A stretch of DNA of 64,000 nucleotides from Streptomyces sp. L2 (GCF_004124325.1 NZ_QBDT01000001.1:2666001-2730000), one strand, 5' to 3'. Counted from the first letter of the stretch, positions 37,987-47,756 are shown. The notes: generated from the sequence alone by a model not told the origin. Program-made: numbers and translations.

Positions 37987-38487
37987 GTGACCCAGACCAG
38001 CGAGAACGTCACCTGGCTGACCCAGGAGGCGTACAACAAGCTCAAGGACGAGCTTGAGCACCTTACTGGTCCTGCGCGCACGGAGATCGCCGCAAAGATC
38101 GCCGCCGCGCGCGAGGAGGGCGACCTGCGCGAGAACGGCGGGTACCACGCGGCGAAGGAGGAACAGGGCAAGCAGGAGCTGCGCGTACGCCAGCTGACCC
38201 AGCTGCTGGAGAACGCCCAGGTCGGCGAGGCTCCCACGTCCACGGACGGCGCCGTCGCTCCCGGCATGGTCGTCACGATCGCCTTCGACGGTGACGAGGA
38301 CGACACCCTGGAGTTCCTGCTCGCCTCCCGTGAGTACGCGAGCGCGGACATCGAGACGTACTCGCCGCAGTCCCCGCTCGGCGCCGGTGTCATCGGCCAC
38401 AAGGTCGGCGAGGACGCGGAGTACGAGCTGCCGAACGGCAAGAAGGCCTCGGTCCGCATCATCAAGGCCGAGCCGTACTCGGGCTGA
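37987..38487 (+). CDS. greA: Transcription elongation factor GreA
   Basis: A 166-residue GreA: the N-terminal antiparallel coiled coil (YNKLKDELEHLTGPARTEIA, AREEGDLRENGGYHAAKEEQ) carries the acidic DLREN tip that enters the RNA polymerase secondary channel and promotes cleavage of backtracked RNA; the C-terminal FKBP-like domain ends VGEDAEYELPNGKKASVRII. GTG 37987 has GAGGAG eight bases upstream. It is followed by a strong terminator. Confidence 0.96.
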   Translation: MTQTSENVTWLTQEAYNKLKDELEHLTGPARTEIAAKIAAAREEGDLRENGGYHAAKEEQGKQELRVRQLTQLLENAQVGEAPTSTDGAVAPGMVVTIAFDGDEDDTLEFLLASREYASADIETYSPQSPLGAGVIGHKVGEDAEYELPNGKKASVRIIKAEPYSG

Positions 38488-38510
38488 ACGCAGCGTCTGA
38501 AGACGACGGC

Positions 38511-38545
38511 AGCGCCCCCGGAGTCCCCGCGACTCCGGGGGCGCT
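38511..38545. terminator. Bidirectional terminator between greA and the ABC permease
   Basis: AGCGCCCCCGGAGTC (38511-38525) pairs perfectly with GACTCCGGGGGCGCT (38531-38545) across five bases, between convergent genes. A short tandem repeat of GTCATGGCCGGGGCCCT follows. Confidence 0.9.
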
Positions 38546-38580
38546 GTCATGGCCGGGGCCCTGTCATGGCCGGGGCCCTG

Positions 38581-39438
38581 TCACGCGGTCGCCGAGCGGT
38601 ACTTGCGGACCGCGAGGGTGCGGAAGATCAGGATGATCAGGACCGAGTAGAGCAGGGACGCCCAGACCGGGTGTTCCATGGGCCAGGCGTGCGACGGGGA
38701 CACGCCGGGGTTGGCGAACAGGACGCGGGCCGCCTGGACCGTGGCACTGAACGGGTTCCACTCCGCGATGTGGCGCAGCCACGGGGTCATGTGGCTGGTG
38801 TCCACGAACGCGTTGGAGATGAACGTCACCGGGAAGAGCCAGATCAGCCCGCCGGACGTGGCCGCCTCGGGGGTGCGCACGGACAGGCCGATCAGGGCGC
38901 CGACCCAGGTGAACGCGTATCCGAGCAGGAGCAGCAGGCCGAAGGCGGCGGCGACTCTGGCCGCGTTGGTGTCGCCGTCGGATCCGGTCCGCCAGCCGAC
39001 CAGCAGGGCGACGACGGCCAGCACGAGCAGGGTGAGCGCGGTCTGCACGAGGTCGGCGAGGGTGCGCCCGGTGAGCACCGCGCCGCGCGCCATGGGCAGG
39101 GAGCGGAACCGGTCGATGAGGCCCTTGTGCATGTCGTCGGCGATGCCGACGCCGGAGCTGGCGGTGGCGAACGTGACCGTCTGGGCGAAGATGCCGGCCA
39201 TCAGGAAGTTCTTGTAGTCGAGGGCGCTGGTGCTGCCGCCGATCTTCATGGAGCCGCCGAACACGTAGGTGAACAGCACCACGAACATGATCGGCTGGAT
39301 CAGTCCGTAGATCACCATCTCGGGAATCCGGGACATGCGGATCAGATTCCGCTTGGCCACGATCAGTGAGTCGCGGACGGACCGGCCGAGGGGGTTGCCG
39401 GGGGCCGCGACGGGCGCGGTGTCGGTGACGGCACTCAT
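38581..39438 (-). CDS. DrrB-family ABC-2 transporter permease
   Basis: A 285-residue six-helix permease of the daunorubicin-resistance DrrB type: IPEMVIYGLIQPIMFVVLFT, the conserved DRFRSLPMARGAVLTGRTLA cytoplasmic loop that couples to the ATPase, and GLIWLFPVTFISNAFVDTSH. Together with the ATPase it should export a hydrophobic compound or lipid. Its ATG overlaps the ATPase stop (ATGA). The substrate is unknown; no biosynthetic cluster is next to it. Confidence 0.9.
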   Translation of the reverse strand: MSAVTDTAPVAAPGNPLGRSVRDSLIVAKRNLIRMSRIPEMVIYGLIQPIMFVVLFTYVFGGSMKIGGSTSALDYKNFLMAGIFAQTVTFATASSGVGIADDMHKGLIDRFRSLPMARGAVLTGRTLADLVQTALTLLVLAVVALLVGWRTGSDGDTNAARVAAAFGLLLLLGYAFTWVGALIGLSVRTPEAATSGGLIWLFPVTFISNAFVDTSHMTPWLRHIAEWNPFSATVQAARVLFANPGVSPSHAWPMEHPVWASLLYSVLIILIFRTLAVRKYRSATA

Positions 39439-40463
39439 TTGACGGTCTCCTTGTCCTTGCCGGCGCCCTTGCCGGCCTTTCTGCCGCCGGCCTTCGCCGC
39501 CTCGCCGTCCTCCTCGGCCTCCGCCTCGGCGACGTGCCCGGTCAGGGACAGGAAGACGTCGTCGAGGGTGGGACGGCGCAGTCCGATGTCGTCGATCTCG
39601 ATGCCGCGGCTGTCCAGCTCCCGGATGACCTCGGCGAGGAGCTTGGCGCCGCCGGTGACGGGAACGGTGAGCTTGCGGGTGTGGTCCTCGACGGTGGTCT
39701 CGCCCTTGCCGAAGCCGGTGAGCACCTCCCGGGCGTCCGGGATGCGTTCACGCTCGTGCACCACGACCTCGACGCGCTCGCCGCCGGTGCGGGCCTTGAG
39801 CTGGTCGGAGGTGCCCTTGGCGATGACCCGGCCGTGGTCGACGACCGCGATGTCGTGTGCGAGGTGGTCGGCCTCTTCCAGGTACTGGGTGGTCAGCAGC
39901 AGCGTCGTGCCGCCGGAGACGAGCTGTTTGATGACCTCCCACAACTGCTGGCGGTTGCGGGGGTCGAGGCCCGTGGTCGGCTCGTCCATGAACATGACCG
40001 GCGGGGAGACCACGAGGGCGGCCGCGAGGTCGAGGCGGCGGCGCATGCCTCCGGAATAGGTTTTGGCGGGGCGGTCGGCGGCGTCCGCGAGGTTGAACTG
40101 GTCCAGGAGTTCGGCCGCGCGCTGCTTGGCCGCCTTCGCCCGCATCTGGTACAGCTGCCCGACCATCTGCAGGTTCTCGCGGCCGGTCAGGTATTCGTCG
40201 ACCGCCGCGAACTGGCCGGAGAGGCCGATGGAGCGGCGGACCTCGTCGGGGTGCTTGAGCACGTCCACGCCCGCGACCACCGCCGTGCCGCTGTCGGGGC
40301 GCAGCAGGGTCGTCAGACAGCGGACGGCCGTCGTCTTGCCGGCGCCGTTGGGCCCCAGCAGGCCGAGGACGGTGCCCTCGGGGACATCGAGGTCCACGCC
40401 GTCCAGTGCCCTTACGTCACCGAAGGTCTTCACCAGGCCTTCGGCATAGATGGCGCCTGGCAT
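39435..40463 (-). CDS. DrrA-family ABC transporter ATP-binding protein
   Basis: A 342-residue ATPase: Walker A LLGPNGAGKTT, Q-loop region LSGQFAAVDEYLTGRENL, signature YSGGMRRRLDLA, Walker B VMFMDEPTTGLDP, and the DrrA C-terminal domain with RPTLDDVFLSLTGH. The extreme C-terminus is Lys/Ala/Gly-rich. It powers the DrrB-type permease encoded next. A palindromic operator candidate lies about 90 bases upstream. Confidence 0.93.
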   Translation of the reverse strand: MPGAIYAEGLVKTFGDVRALDGVDLDVPEGTVLGLLGPNGAGKTTAVRCLTTLLRPDSGTAVVAGVDVLKHPDEVRRSIGLSGQFAAVDEYLTGRENLQMVGQLYQMRAKAAKQRAAELLDQFNLADAADRPAKTYSGGMRRRLDLAAALVVSPPVMFMDEPTTGLDPRNRQQLWEVIKQLVSGGTTLLLTTQYLEEADHLAHDIAVVDHGRVIAKGTSDQLKARTGGERVEVVVHERERIPDAREVLTGFGKGETTVEDHTRKLTVPVTGGAKLLAEVIRELDSRGIEIDDIGLRRPTLDDVFLSLTGHVAEAEAEEDGEAAKAGGRKAGKGAGKDKETVK

Positions 40464-40551
40464 GTGAGTTCTCCACGTCGTCGGGAATGGCGAATGTCAG
40501 GAATGGCGAGCGTTGGAAATGACGGATGACTGTGACTGCCGACACACCATA

Positions 40552-40567
40552 ACGCGATGTATCGCGT
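40552..40567. promoter_or_regulatory. Palindromic operator candidate upstream of the DrrAB operon
   Basis: ACGCGAT-GT-ATCGCGT, seven-base perfect arms with a two-base centre, typical in form for a TetR or PadR dimer site. It lies between the drrA-type start (40463) and the end of ilvA. No matching regulator gene is adjacent. Confidence 0.6.
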
Positions 40568-40630
40568 CGCTCAATGGATTTTCTCGAACGAGTGACAGAG
40601 AGCTGTCCGGGCCCCGGTCCGGCGTCAGGC

Positions 40631-41860
40631 TCAGGCGATGACGGTGTAGCCCGCCTCGCGCAGCGCCTGGCCGACCTCCGTGCAGTGCGCGGGGCCCTTG
40701 GTCTCGAGGTGCAACTCCACCTCCGCCTCCGTGAGCCCGAGCCGGGGATCGGTCCGTACGTGGCTCACGTCGAGGACATTAGCGTCCACCACCGACAACA
40801 CCCCGAGGAGCGTCGCGAGGGCGCCCGGCCGGTCGGTCAGCCGCAGCCGGACCGCCAGGTAGCGGCCCTGCGCGGTCATCCCGTGCCGCAGGACGCGCTG
40901 CATCAGCACCGGGTCGACGTTGCCGCCCGACAGCACCGCGACGACCGGCCCCGGAAAGGGCCCCGGCTCACCCAGCAGCGCCGCGACCGGACTCGCGCCG
41001 GCCGGCTCCACGACCAGCTTGGCCCGCTCCAGGCACAGCAGCAGCGCCGCCGCCAGCTGGTCCTCGCTGACCGTGCGCACCTCGTCGACCAGGGCGCCGA
41101 CGATGTCGAACGGCACCCGACCGGGCCGGCCCACCTTGATGCCGTCCGCCATCGTCGTCGGGTTCGGCACCGCCACCGGGTGCCCGGCCGCCAGCGAGGG
41201 CGGGTACGCCGCCGCGCCCTCGGCCTGCACGCCGACGATCCGCACGTCCGGGCGCAGCGCCTTCACCGCGACCGCGATCCCGGCCGCGAGTCCGCCGCCC
41301 CCGATGCCGACGACGATCGTGCCCACCTCCGGGCACTGCTCCAGGATCTCCAGGCCGACCGTGCCCTGACCGGCGATGATGTCCGGGTGGTCGAAGGGGT
41401 GGATGAACACCGCGCCCGTCCGGTCCGCGTAGTCCTGCGCCGCGGCCAGCGTCTCGTCGACCACCTGGCCGTGCAGGCGCACGTCCGCGCCGTAGTCCCG
41501 GGTGGCACTGATCTTCGGCAGCGGTGCGCCCTTCGGCATGAACACCGTGGCGTGCACGCCGAACAGCGCGGAGGCCAGCGCCACACCCTGCGCGTGGTTC
41601 CCGGCGCTCGCCGCGACGACACCGGCGGCGCGCTCCTCGGGCAGCAGCCCGGCGATACGGACGTAGGCGCCGCGCAGCTTGAAGGAGCCGGTCCGCTGCA
41701 GGTTCTCGCACTTGAGGTGCACCGGTGTGCCGATGAGCTGCGAGAGGTGCCGGCTGCCCTCCATCGCGGTCATCCGCGACACGCCCGAGAGCATCTTCTG
41801 GGCTCCGCGCACATCGTCGAGGGTGACGGAACGCAAGGAGTGATCCGTGCCGTGGCTCAT
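40631..41860 (-). CDS. ilvA: Threonine ammonia-lyase (biosynthetic-type, with ACT domain)
   Basis: A 409-residue PLP enzyme that deaminates threonine to 2-oxobutanoate, the first step towards isoleucine. The PLP lysine sits in TGSFKLRGAY (about residue 60), with SAGNHAQGVA and the glycine loop GIGGGGLAAG for phosphate binding. Residues about 330-409 form an ACT domain (LRLTDRPGALATLLGVLSVV), as in the shorter, IlvA/TdcB-like enzymes of actinobacteria. ATG 41860 follows GGGAG. It diverges from the MarR gene. Confidence 0.93.
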   Translation of the reverse strand: MSHGTDHSLRSVTLDDVRGAQKMLSGVSRMTAMEGSRHLSQLIGTPVHLKCENLQRTGSFKLRGAYVRIAGLLPEERAAGVVAASAGNHAQGVALASALFGVHATVFMPKGAPLPKISATRDYGADVRLHGQVVDETLAAAQDYADRTGAVFIHPFDHPDIIAGQGTVGLEILEQCPEVGTIVVGIGGGGLAAGIAVAVKALRPDVRIVGVQAEGAAAYPPSLAAGHPVAVPNPTTMADGIKVGRPGRVPFDIVGALVDEVRTVSEDQLAAALLLCLERAKLVVEPAGASPVAALLGEPGPFPGPVVAVLSGGNVDPVLMQRVLRHGMTAQGRYLAVRLRLTDRPGALATLLGVLSVVDANVLDVSHVRTDPRLGLTEAEVELHLETKGPAHCTEVGQALREAGYTVIA

Positions 41861-42003
41861 GACCCAAGTCTCCCAGTTCACGCCGGGACACGCCGGGTGT
41901 GACCAAGCTCCGAGACCGGTTCGCGCAGCGCCGGTACGGCCCGCGCCCGGGCCGCGTACCCTGTCCCCCAACCCAGCAGCCTTCATGAAGCGAGCCTCCG
42001 GCC

Positions 42004-42528
42004 ATGCCCACAACACCTGAAATGTCGATGGACATGACGACCGTCGGTGATCCCGGTCTTCTCGACACCCTCCAGCACGAGGTGGCCCTGTTCGCCCGCC
42101 GCGCGGAACAGACCCGGCTCGGTGGCGTCGGACAGGTGCGCAACTCCATGGACCGCGCCGCCTACCTGCTGCTCAACCGCCTCGACAACGAGGGGCCGAT
42201 GGGCGTCAAGGCGCTCGCCGCGAGCATGGGCATCGACTCCTCCACGGTCACCCGGCAGGTGGCGCCGCTGGTGGACAGCGGGCTCGTAAAGCGGACCTCG
42301 CACCCGGAGGACGGGCGTGCGGTGGTCCTCCAGCTGTCCCCGCGCGGGGAGGCCCGGCTGGAGGAAGTGCGCGCGTCGAGGCGTCAGTTGATGGCCGAGC
42401 TGACACACGACTGGGCACCGGAGGAGCGCGAACGGTTCTGCACGCTCCTGACGCGCTTCAACAGCGCGCTGTCCGCACGGATGGCGGTACCGGCGACGCA
42501 GCCGGCGGAGCGGCCGCAGGCTTCCTGA
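42004..42528 (+). CDS. MarR family transcriptional regulator
   Basis: A 174-residue winged-helix dimeric regulator. NSMDRAAYLLLNRLDNEGPM leads into the helix-turn-helix GVKALAASMGIDSSTVTRQV and the wing VDSGLVKRTSHPEDGRAVVLQLSPRG. Such proteins usually respond to small phenolics or oxidants; the target is not evident, although the divergent ilvA promoter region is close by. Confidence 0.9.
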   Translation: MPTTPEMSMDMTTVGDPGLLDTLQHEVALFARRAEQTRLGGVGQVRNSMDRAAYLLLNRLDNEGPMGVKALAASMGIDSSTVTRQVAPLVDSGLVKRTSHPEDGRAVVLQLSPRGEARLEEVRASRRQLMAELTHDWAPEERERFCTLLTRFNSALSARMAVPATQPAERPQAS

Positions 42529-42709
42529 GCCCGCACCGCACTCCGCACTGCGGTCCGTCCCCCAGTCCGCACCGCCGCCCGCACCGCACAGGTGGGGTCC
42601 GAACTCTTGACCTCGCGCCGCGGCTGTCCTCATATGAGACGGGGTGCTGCGTCGTACGCGGTTCATCGGTCTCGTACCGGACAGGGCCCCGTCAAGGGGG
42701 AGAGCAGCG

Positions 42710-43213
42710 GTGCGTGATCGGCAGGCATACGGCAATGCCCGTCGGGCCCGGGAGTTCGAGGCGTTCGTCGCGGGCGCGGCCGGGCGGCTGCTGCACGCCG
42801 CCACCCTGCTCACCGCCGAGGCGCCGGACGGCAACCCGCGCGCGCGGCGCCTGCTGACGCTGTCCCTCGCCCACACCTACGCCTGCTGGGACCGGCTGCA
42901 CGGCGAGGACCCGTACGACTGCGCCCGCCAGTACCTCGCGACCCGCTTCGCGCGCGGGACATGGCACCAGTACGGCGCCTTCGGCCGGGCCCGCCCGGAT
43001 CCGCGCAGTCCGCTGGCGGCGCTGTCCCCGCAGGAGCGGCTCATCCTCGTCCTGCGCCTGTACGAGGGGGTCGCCGAGGAACAGACGGCCGCCCTGCTCG
43101 GCCTGCCCCAGGAACGCGTCCACACGCTCTGCGACCGGGCGACGGCGACCCTGCTGCACCCGAGGCGTACGGCACCCCCGCGCGCGGTGGGTACGAAGGT
43201 GGCACCGTCGTGA
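42710..43213 (+). CDS. Sigma-factor-like protein (region 4 domain)
   Basis: A 167-residue protein whose second half resembles sigma region 4: SPQERLILVLRLYEGVAEEQ, TAALLGLPQERVHTLCDRAT. The first half (FEAFVAGAAGRLLHAATLLT, RLLTLSLAHTYACWDRLHGE) resembles a degenerate ECF region 2. It may be an ECF-like sigma or a related regulator. GTG 42710 follows GGGGGAG. The small membrane gene 85 bases downstream could be its partner, as with anti-sigma factors, but this is only suggested by position. Confidence 0.65.
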   Translation: MRDRQAYGNARRAREFEAFVAGAAGRLLHAATLLTAEAPDGNPRARRLLTLSLAHTYACWDRLHGEDPYDCARQYLATRFARGTWHQYGAFGRARPDPRSPLAALSPQERLILVLRLYEGVAEEQTAALLGLPQERVHTLCDRATATLLHPRRTAPPRAVGTKVAPS

Positions 43214-43298
43214 GGGCCCGGACCGGCCGGCGGGCCTGTCCCGGCAGGGGAGCCCGGCCCGGCAGAACGACGCGGCCGGTGCGGGACGGGAGGCACCG

Positions 43299-43547
43299 GT
43301 GAACCGCACGGAACGGGAGTCCGCCGCGCGGCGGATCATGGAGGGCGGGCACGCTGCGGTGCCGCCCGAGCTGTACGGCGACGCCGTCCGGCGCGGGGCG
43401 CGCATGCTGCGGCAGCGGCGGGCGGCCCGGCGTCTGCTGTGGCTGGTGCTGTGCGCGGCGGCCGTGGCGTTCACCGTCTGGGCGGTGTCGGCCCGGCCGT
43501 GGGTGGAGCCGCCGTCGCAGACGACCCCACCGATCACCGGCTGGTGA
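43299..43547 (+). CDS. Small single-pass membrane protein
   Basis: An 82-residue protein with a basic N-terminal half (RRGARMLRQRRAARR), one membrane helix (LLWLVLCAAAVAFTVWAVSA) and a short Pro/Thr tail. Start GTG 43299. It follows the sigma-like gene and may form a functional pair with it. Confidence 0.65.
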   Translation: MNRTERESAARRIMEGGHAAVPPELYGDAVRRGARMLRQRRAARRLLWLVLCAAAVAFTVWAVSARPWVEPPSQTTPPITGW

Positions 43548-43562
43548 GCCGAGCCGTATCCA

Positions 43563-43583
43563 CGGGCCGAGATCCACGGCCCG
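43563..43583. terminator. Weak hairpin between convergent genes
   Basis: CGGGCCG (43563-43569) pairs with CGGCCCG (43577-43583) around AGATCCA, just before the metB stop. Confidence 0.4.
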
Positions 43584-43587
43584 GGAT

Positions 43588-44745
43588 CTACTGCCCGAGG
43601 GCCTGCTGCAGGTCCTCCAGCAGGTCGTCGGCGTTCTCGATGCCGACGGACAGCCGTACCAGGTCGCCCGGGACCTCCAGCGGCGAGCCCGCGGCGGACG
43701 CGTGCGTCATGCGGCCCGGGTGCTCGATGAGGGACTCCACACCACCGAGGGACTCACCGAGGGTGAAGACCTTGGCGCGGTTGCACACCTCGACGGCGGC
43801 CTGTTCGCCACCGGCGACGCGGAACGACACCATGCCGCCGAACGCCTTCATCTGCTTGGCGGCGACCTCGTGGCCGGGGTGGTCCGGCAGCCCCGGGTAC
43901 AGCACGCTCGTCACGCGCGCGTGCCGGCTCAGCATGTCGGCGACCTTCGTGGCGTTCTCGCTGTGCCGGTCCATGCGCACCGCGAGCGTCTTGGTGCCGC
44001 GCAGCACCAGCCAGGAGTCGAAGGGGCCGGCGACCGCGCCCATCGCGTTCTGGTGGTAGGCCAGTTCCTCACCGAGCGCCTGGTCGGAGACGATCAGCGC
44101 GCCGCCGACCACGTCCGAGTGGCCGCCCATGTACTTGGTCAGCGAGTGCACGACGACGTCCGCTCCGAGCGACAGCGGCTGCTGCAGGTACGGCGTGGCG
44201 AACGTGTTGTCGACGACGAGCCGCACGCCCGCGTCGTGCGCGACCTGGGCGACGGCGGCGATGTCGGTGATGCCGAGCAGCGGGTTGGAGGGGGTCTCCA
44301 CCCACACGGCCTTCGTCTTCGGGGTGATCGCGGCCCGCACGGCGGCGGGGTCGGTGGTGTCGGCGACGGACCACTCCACGCCCCACCGGGTGACGACCTT
44401 GGCGAAGAGGCGGAAGGTGCCGCCGTAGGCGTCGTTGGGGATGACCACGTGGTCGCCCGGACTGAGCAGCGTACGCAGCAGGGTGTCCTCGGCCGCCAGG
44501 CCGGACGCGAACGCGAGGCCGCGGCGGCCGCCCTCCAGCGCGGCGAGGTTCTCTTCCAGGGCGGTCCTGGTCGGGTTGGCGCTACGGCTGTACTCATAGC
44601 CGCCGCGCAGTCCGCCGACGCCGTCCTGCTTGTAGGTCGAGACCTGGTAGATCGGCGGGACGACCGCGCCGGTCTGGGGGTCCGCGGTGTTGCCCGCGTG
44701 GATCGCGAGGGTCTCGAAGTGCTGACTGATGTGCCTGTCGCTCAT
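43588..44745 (-). CDS. metB: Cystathionine gamma-synthase/lyase family PLP enzyme
   Basis: A 385-residue Cys/Met metabolism PLP enzyme. Motifs: [49 protein letters not shown] and the PLP lysine in [16 protein letters not shown] (about residue 205). The C-terminal [20 protein letters not shown] matches cystathionine gamma-synthases and lyases, which share this fold; either gamma-replacement for transsulfuration or gamma-elimination is possible. ATG 44745 fits the family start. Confidence 0.9.
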   Translation of the reverse strand: MSDRHISQHFETLAIHAGNTADPQTGAVVPPIYQVSTYKQDGVGGLRGGYEYSRSANPTRTALEENLAALEGGRRGLAFASGLAAEDTLLRTLLSPGDHVVIPNDAYGGTFRLFAKVVTRWGVEWSVADTTDPAAVRAAITPKTKAVWVETPSNPLLGITDIAAVAQVAHDAGVRLVVDNTFATPYLQQPLSLGADVVVHSLTKYMGGHSDVVGGALIVSDQALGEELAYHQNAMGAVAGPFDSWLVLRGTKTLAVRMDRHSENATKVADMLSRHARVTSVLYPGLPDHPGHEVAAKQMKAFGGMVSFRVAGGEQAAVEVCNRAKVFTLGESLGGVESLIEHPGRMTHASAAGSPLEVPGDLVRLSVGIENADDLLEDLQQALGQ

Positions 44746-44933
44746 GAGCCCCGAGCGTAATGCTCCTGACGGCCGGATGACGGCCGACGGGCGTTTCCCG
44801 CCACACCGGCCCCGGCGGGCCGGCCCCGGCGGGCCGCTTGTCCTGGCCGCTTGTCCACAGGCCGATCGGGGAGTTGTCCACAGGCCGGCGGCGGGGTTGG
44901 CCAATTGTCGGTGGCGTCTGGTTCGCTGGACGC

Positions 44934-46166
44934 ATGGCGATTCTCTGGGTGCTGATGGCCCTGCTCATGGTGGCCTTCGTGCTGTCCCCGATGCTGCGCG
45001 ACCGCGTCCTGCGGTCCCCGCGCACCGGCGTCCGGCGGCGCGCGCTGGGTGCCGCGGTGCTGCGGCCGTACCGCTTCCGCGGCGGCCCCACCCCGCAGCA
45101 GGTCCCCCCGGGCCACCCGGACGCCGCCGACCCCGCGGCGTACGGCTTCATGCCCGAGGAGCTGCTGGACGTCCGGATGCCCGGCCCCGACGAGGAACTG
45201 CTGGCCGTCCTGGACGTGGTGCAGCGCACGCAGGACTACCGCCCGGCCGCCCGGTTGCTGGCCGGCACCGATGCCCGGGGCGAGCTGCGCTGGCAGCGTG
45301 TGCAGGCCCTGGCGGGAGCGGCGGCGCTGGAGCTGAAGCAGCGGCCGGGCGGAGTGCACGAGACGCCGGGCGGGCAGTGGCTGCGGGTGTGGCGGGCCGA
45401 GCAGCCCAAGGAGCCGGGCGGTGCCGCCGTACACGCGGAGTTCCTGGCACAGCACGCGTGGCGGACCTCGGCCCCGGACACGGAGGAGTTCCGGGTCATC
45501 ATGGACGAGGCCAGGCAGGCATGCGCGCAGGCGGCGCTGCTGGCCCCCGGCGACCCGGTCCCGCACATCGTCGAACTGTCCGTCGCGCGCGGTCTCGCCG
45601 TCCCCAAGCCCGAGTTCGACGCGCTGTGGCTGCGGATCATCGACGTGGCCCCGCACCACATGGGCGCGCACCTCGCCGCGCTGCACTACTGGTGCGAGAA
45701 GTGGCACGGCTCGCGCGCGGAGGCGTACACCTTCGCGGAGACCGCCGCGGCCCGCGCCCCGCAGGGCTCCCCGCTCGCCGCCCTGCCCCTCTTCGCGGTC
45801 TTCGAGCACCTCCCCGAGGTGAACCTGGTCCGCGGCTTCTACCAGAGCGAGGTCGTCACCAAGGCGATGCACGGGGCGCTCCACGCCGTGCACGCGGCGG
45901 ACCAGGACGGCGCGGACGGCCCGGTCGGCGCAGACGGCCAGGAGGACCCGACGCTCGCGCACGTCCGCCACCTGCTGATCTTCTTCCTGGTCGCCGCCGA
46001 GCGCTGGGCCGAGGCCATGGGCCAGCTGATACATGTGGACGGCCATGTCGGCGCGCTGCCCTGGACGCTGTCCGAGGACCCGGCCGCGGACTTCGCGTTC
46101 TACCGCGCGCTGGCGGTGGCGGGCTACGAGTCCAACGGCGGCACCCCCGTGCCCCGCCCGGCCTGA
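44934..46166 (+). CDS. Hypothetical protein with N-terminal membrane anchor (TPR-like)
   Basis: A 410-residue protein: an N-terminal membrane helix ([20 protein letters not shown]), then a helical domain with repeated aromatic and Ala-rich patterns ([40 protein letters not shown]) suggesting TPR-like helices. I know of no function. ATG 44934. It is conserved between metB and msrA in streptomycetes, as far as I recall. Confidence 0.75.
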   Translation: MAILWVLMALLMVAFVLSPMLRDRVLRSPRTGVRRRALGAAVLRPYRFRGGPTPQQVPPGHPDAADPAAYGFMPEELLDVRMPGPDEELLAVLDVVQRTQDYRPAARLLAGTDARGELRWQRVQALAGAAALELKQRPGGVHETPGGQWLRVWRAEQPKEPGGAAVHAEFLAQHAWRTSAPDTEEFRVIMDEARQACAQAALLAPGDPVPHIVELSVARGLAVPKPEFDALWLRIIDVAPHHMGAHLAALHYWCEKWHGSRAEAYTFAETAAARAPQGSPLAALPLFAVFEHLPEVNLVRGFYQSEVVTKAMHGALHAVHAADQDGADGPVGADGQEDPTLAHVRHLLIFFLVAAERWAEAMGQLIHVDGHVGALPWTLSEDPAADFAFYRALAVAGYESNGGTPVPRPA

Positions 46167-46288
46167 ACGGACGCACCCCGCTCCGGCCGGTACGCCGACC
46201 GGAATGCGCGGCCCGCCCCGGACGTTGTACGACTCGGCACCGCGAGCCCGCGACCAGCCGCCCGCACCTCGCACGACAGGGAGTCCTC

Positions 46289-46954
46289 ATGCTCTTCGGC
46301 CGCACGCCCCAGCTGCCCTCGCCCGAGCAGGCGCTCAAGGGCCGGCCCACACCCGGGTACGAGGTCCCCGACCGGCACACCGTCCTCGGCAACCCCCTCC
46401 TCGGCCCCTACCCCGAGGGCCTGGAGACCGCCGACTTCGGCCTGGGCTGCTTCTGGGGCGCCGAACGCAAGTTCTGGCAGCTCCCGGCGGGCGTGTGGAC
46501 GACGCTGGCCGGCTACCAGGGCGGCCACACCGAGAACCCGACCTACGAGGAGGTCTGCTCGGGCCTCACCGGCCACACGGAGGTCGTCCGCGTGGTCTAC
46601 GACCCCCGCCAGATCTCCTACGACCGGCTGCTGAAGACCTTCTGGGAGTCCCACGACCCGACCCAGGGCTTCCGCCAGGGCAACGACGTCGGCACCCAGT
46701 ACCGCTCGGCGATCTACACCCACACGCCCGCCCAGGCAGCCACCGCCGAAGCGTCCCGCGCCGCCTACCAGCAGGTCCTCACCGCCTCCGGCCACGGCAC
46801 GATCACCACGGAGATCCTCCCGGCGGCCGACCGCCCCTTCTACCCGGCGGAGCCCTACCACCAGCAGTACCTGGACAAGAATCCCGCGGGCTACTGCGGC
46901 ATCGGGGGCACGGGGGTGTCCTGCCCTATCGGCGTGGCTCCAGCCGAGGGCTGA
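46289..46954 (+). CDS. msrA: Peptide methionine (S)-S-oxide reductase MsrA
   Basis: A 221-residue methionine sulfoxide reductase A that repairs oxidised methionine in proteins and free methionine. The catalytic motif [18 protein letters not shown] is present as GCFWGAE at about residue 53, with [35 protein letters not shown] and the recycling cysteines near the C-terminus ([13 protein letters not shown]). ATG 46289 follows CAGGGAG. Confidence 0.95.
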   Translation: MLFGRTPQLPSPEQALKGRPTPGYEVPDRHTVLGNPLLGPYPEGLETADFGLGCFWGAERKFWQLPAGVWTTLAGYQGGHTENPTYEEVCSGLTGHTEVVRVVYDPRQISYDRLLKTFWESHDPTQGFRQGNDVGTQYRSAIYTHTPAQAATAEASRAAYQQVLTASGHGTITTEILPAADRPFYPAEPYHQQYLDKNPAGYCGIGGTGVSCPIGVAPAEG

Positions 46955-47063
46955 CACGGGTGGACTGCCGAATCGCTTCTGCCTCACTCGTTGGAGCGGT
47001 GGGGCGGCGCATCCGCCCGTTAGCCTGAGACGCGGCATCAGAATCACGCCCATGGGAGCAGCC

Positions 47064-47417
47064 ATGACCACCTCCGCCGCTGGGCAGCCACTCATCCCCC
47101 AGCCGCCTGCCACGGTCGCCGCGCTGCGGCAGGCCATCAGTCAGATCGCGCCTGCCGCACTGCCGGCCTTCACCCGGGAACTGGACCAGGCGGCCGACCA
47201 GGCCCGGCAGGGATCCGATCTGGCGCCGCTGCAGCGGTTCATCGCCCAGTGGGCCGTCTACGTCCACATCCAGCGACGGCCCGACCTGGCGGCGGACTTC
47301 CGCCACTGGGAGCAGACGGCCGCGTCCGGCGATGCCGCCCAGACACGGCAGGCGGCTTCCGAGATCGGGCGCATCCTGGACGAGGCCCACGCGGCCCTCG
47401 GCATCCCGGCGCGGTGA
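47064..47417 (+). CDS. DUF6247 family protein (antitoxin-like)
   Basis: A 117-residue helical protein of the actinobacterial DUF6247 family: LPAFTRELDQAADQARQGSD and LQRFIAQWAVYVHIQRRPDL. These small proteins usually precede a short toxin-like gene, as here (4-base overlap). Antitoxin function is inferred from that pairing only. ATG 47064 follows GGGAGCAGCC. Confidence 0.7.
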   Translation: MTTSAAGQPLIPQPPATVAALRQAISQIAPAALPAFTRELDQAADQARQGSDLAPLQRFIAQWAVYVHIQRRPDLAADFRHWEQTAASGDAAQTRQAASEIGRILDEAHAALGIPAR

Positions 47418-47686
47418 GCACGGACTGGCGCTGGGAGTACGACCCCGATCACGACCACGTCGCGGGAGGCGTCCCCGCCCATGTGGTGGCGGAGGTGGAG
47501 CGTCTGGCAGGACAGCTCGTCGATCTCGCGAGCACGGGCATCGACGTCAGTGACCTCGGAAACGGCCCCCGCCCCGGCGGGCTGCGGCGCATGGATGCCG
47601 CGGGCGGGTGGTTCTACTTCCTGGTGGCCCCGCGCGATCCGCTGATCATCGTGGTCCGCATCGTTCCGCCGTTCGACGCGCTGTAA
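47414..47686 (+). CDS. Small protein paired with DUF6247 (toxin-like)
   Basis: A 90-residue protein ending GGWFYFLVAPRDPLIIVVRIVPP, a pattern seen in RelE/ParE-like or unclassified actinobacterial toxins. Its GTG overlaps the DUF6247 TGA. No catalytic residues can be assigned; alternative roles are possible. A strong terminator follows. Confidence 0.6.
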   Translation: MSTDWRWEYDPDHDHVAGGVPAHVVAEVERLAGQLVDLASTGIDVSDLGNGPRPGGLRRMDAAGGWFYFLVAPRDPLIIVVRIVPPFDAL

Positions 47687-47690
47687 GGCC

Positions 47691-47727
47691 GCACGCCAAG
47701 ACCCGCCGATGGCGGGCCTTGGCGTGC
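47691..47727. terminator. Strong bidirectional terminator
   Basis: GCACGCCAAG-A-CCCGCC pairs with GGCGGG-C-CTTGGCGTGC around GAT, between the DUF6247 pair and the convergent alcohol dehydrogenase. Confidence 0.9.
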
Positions 47728-47756
47728 CGGGTGGCGTGCCGGCCGGCGGCCTCCGT

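Noticed and set aside
38545..38583. Tandem GTCATGGCCGGGGCCCT repeat as a mobile element end
   Set aside because: Just two copies directly after a terminator and no associated gene; likely slippage.
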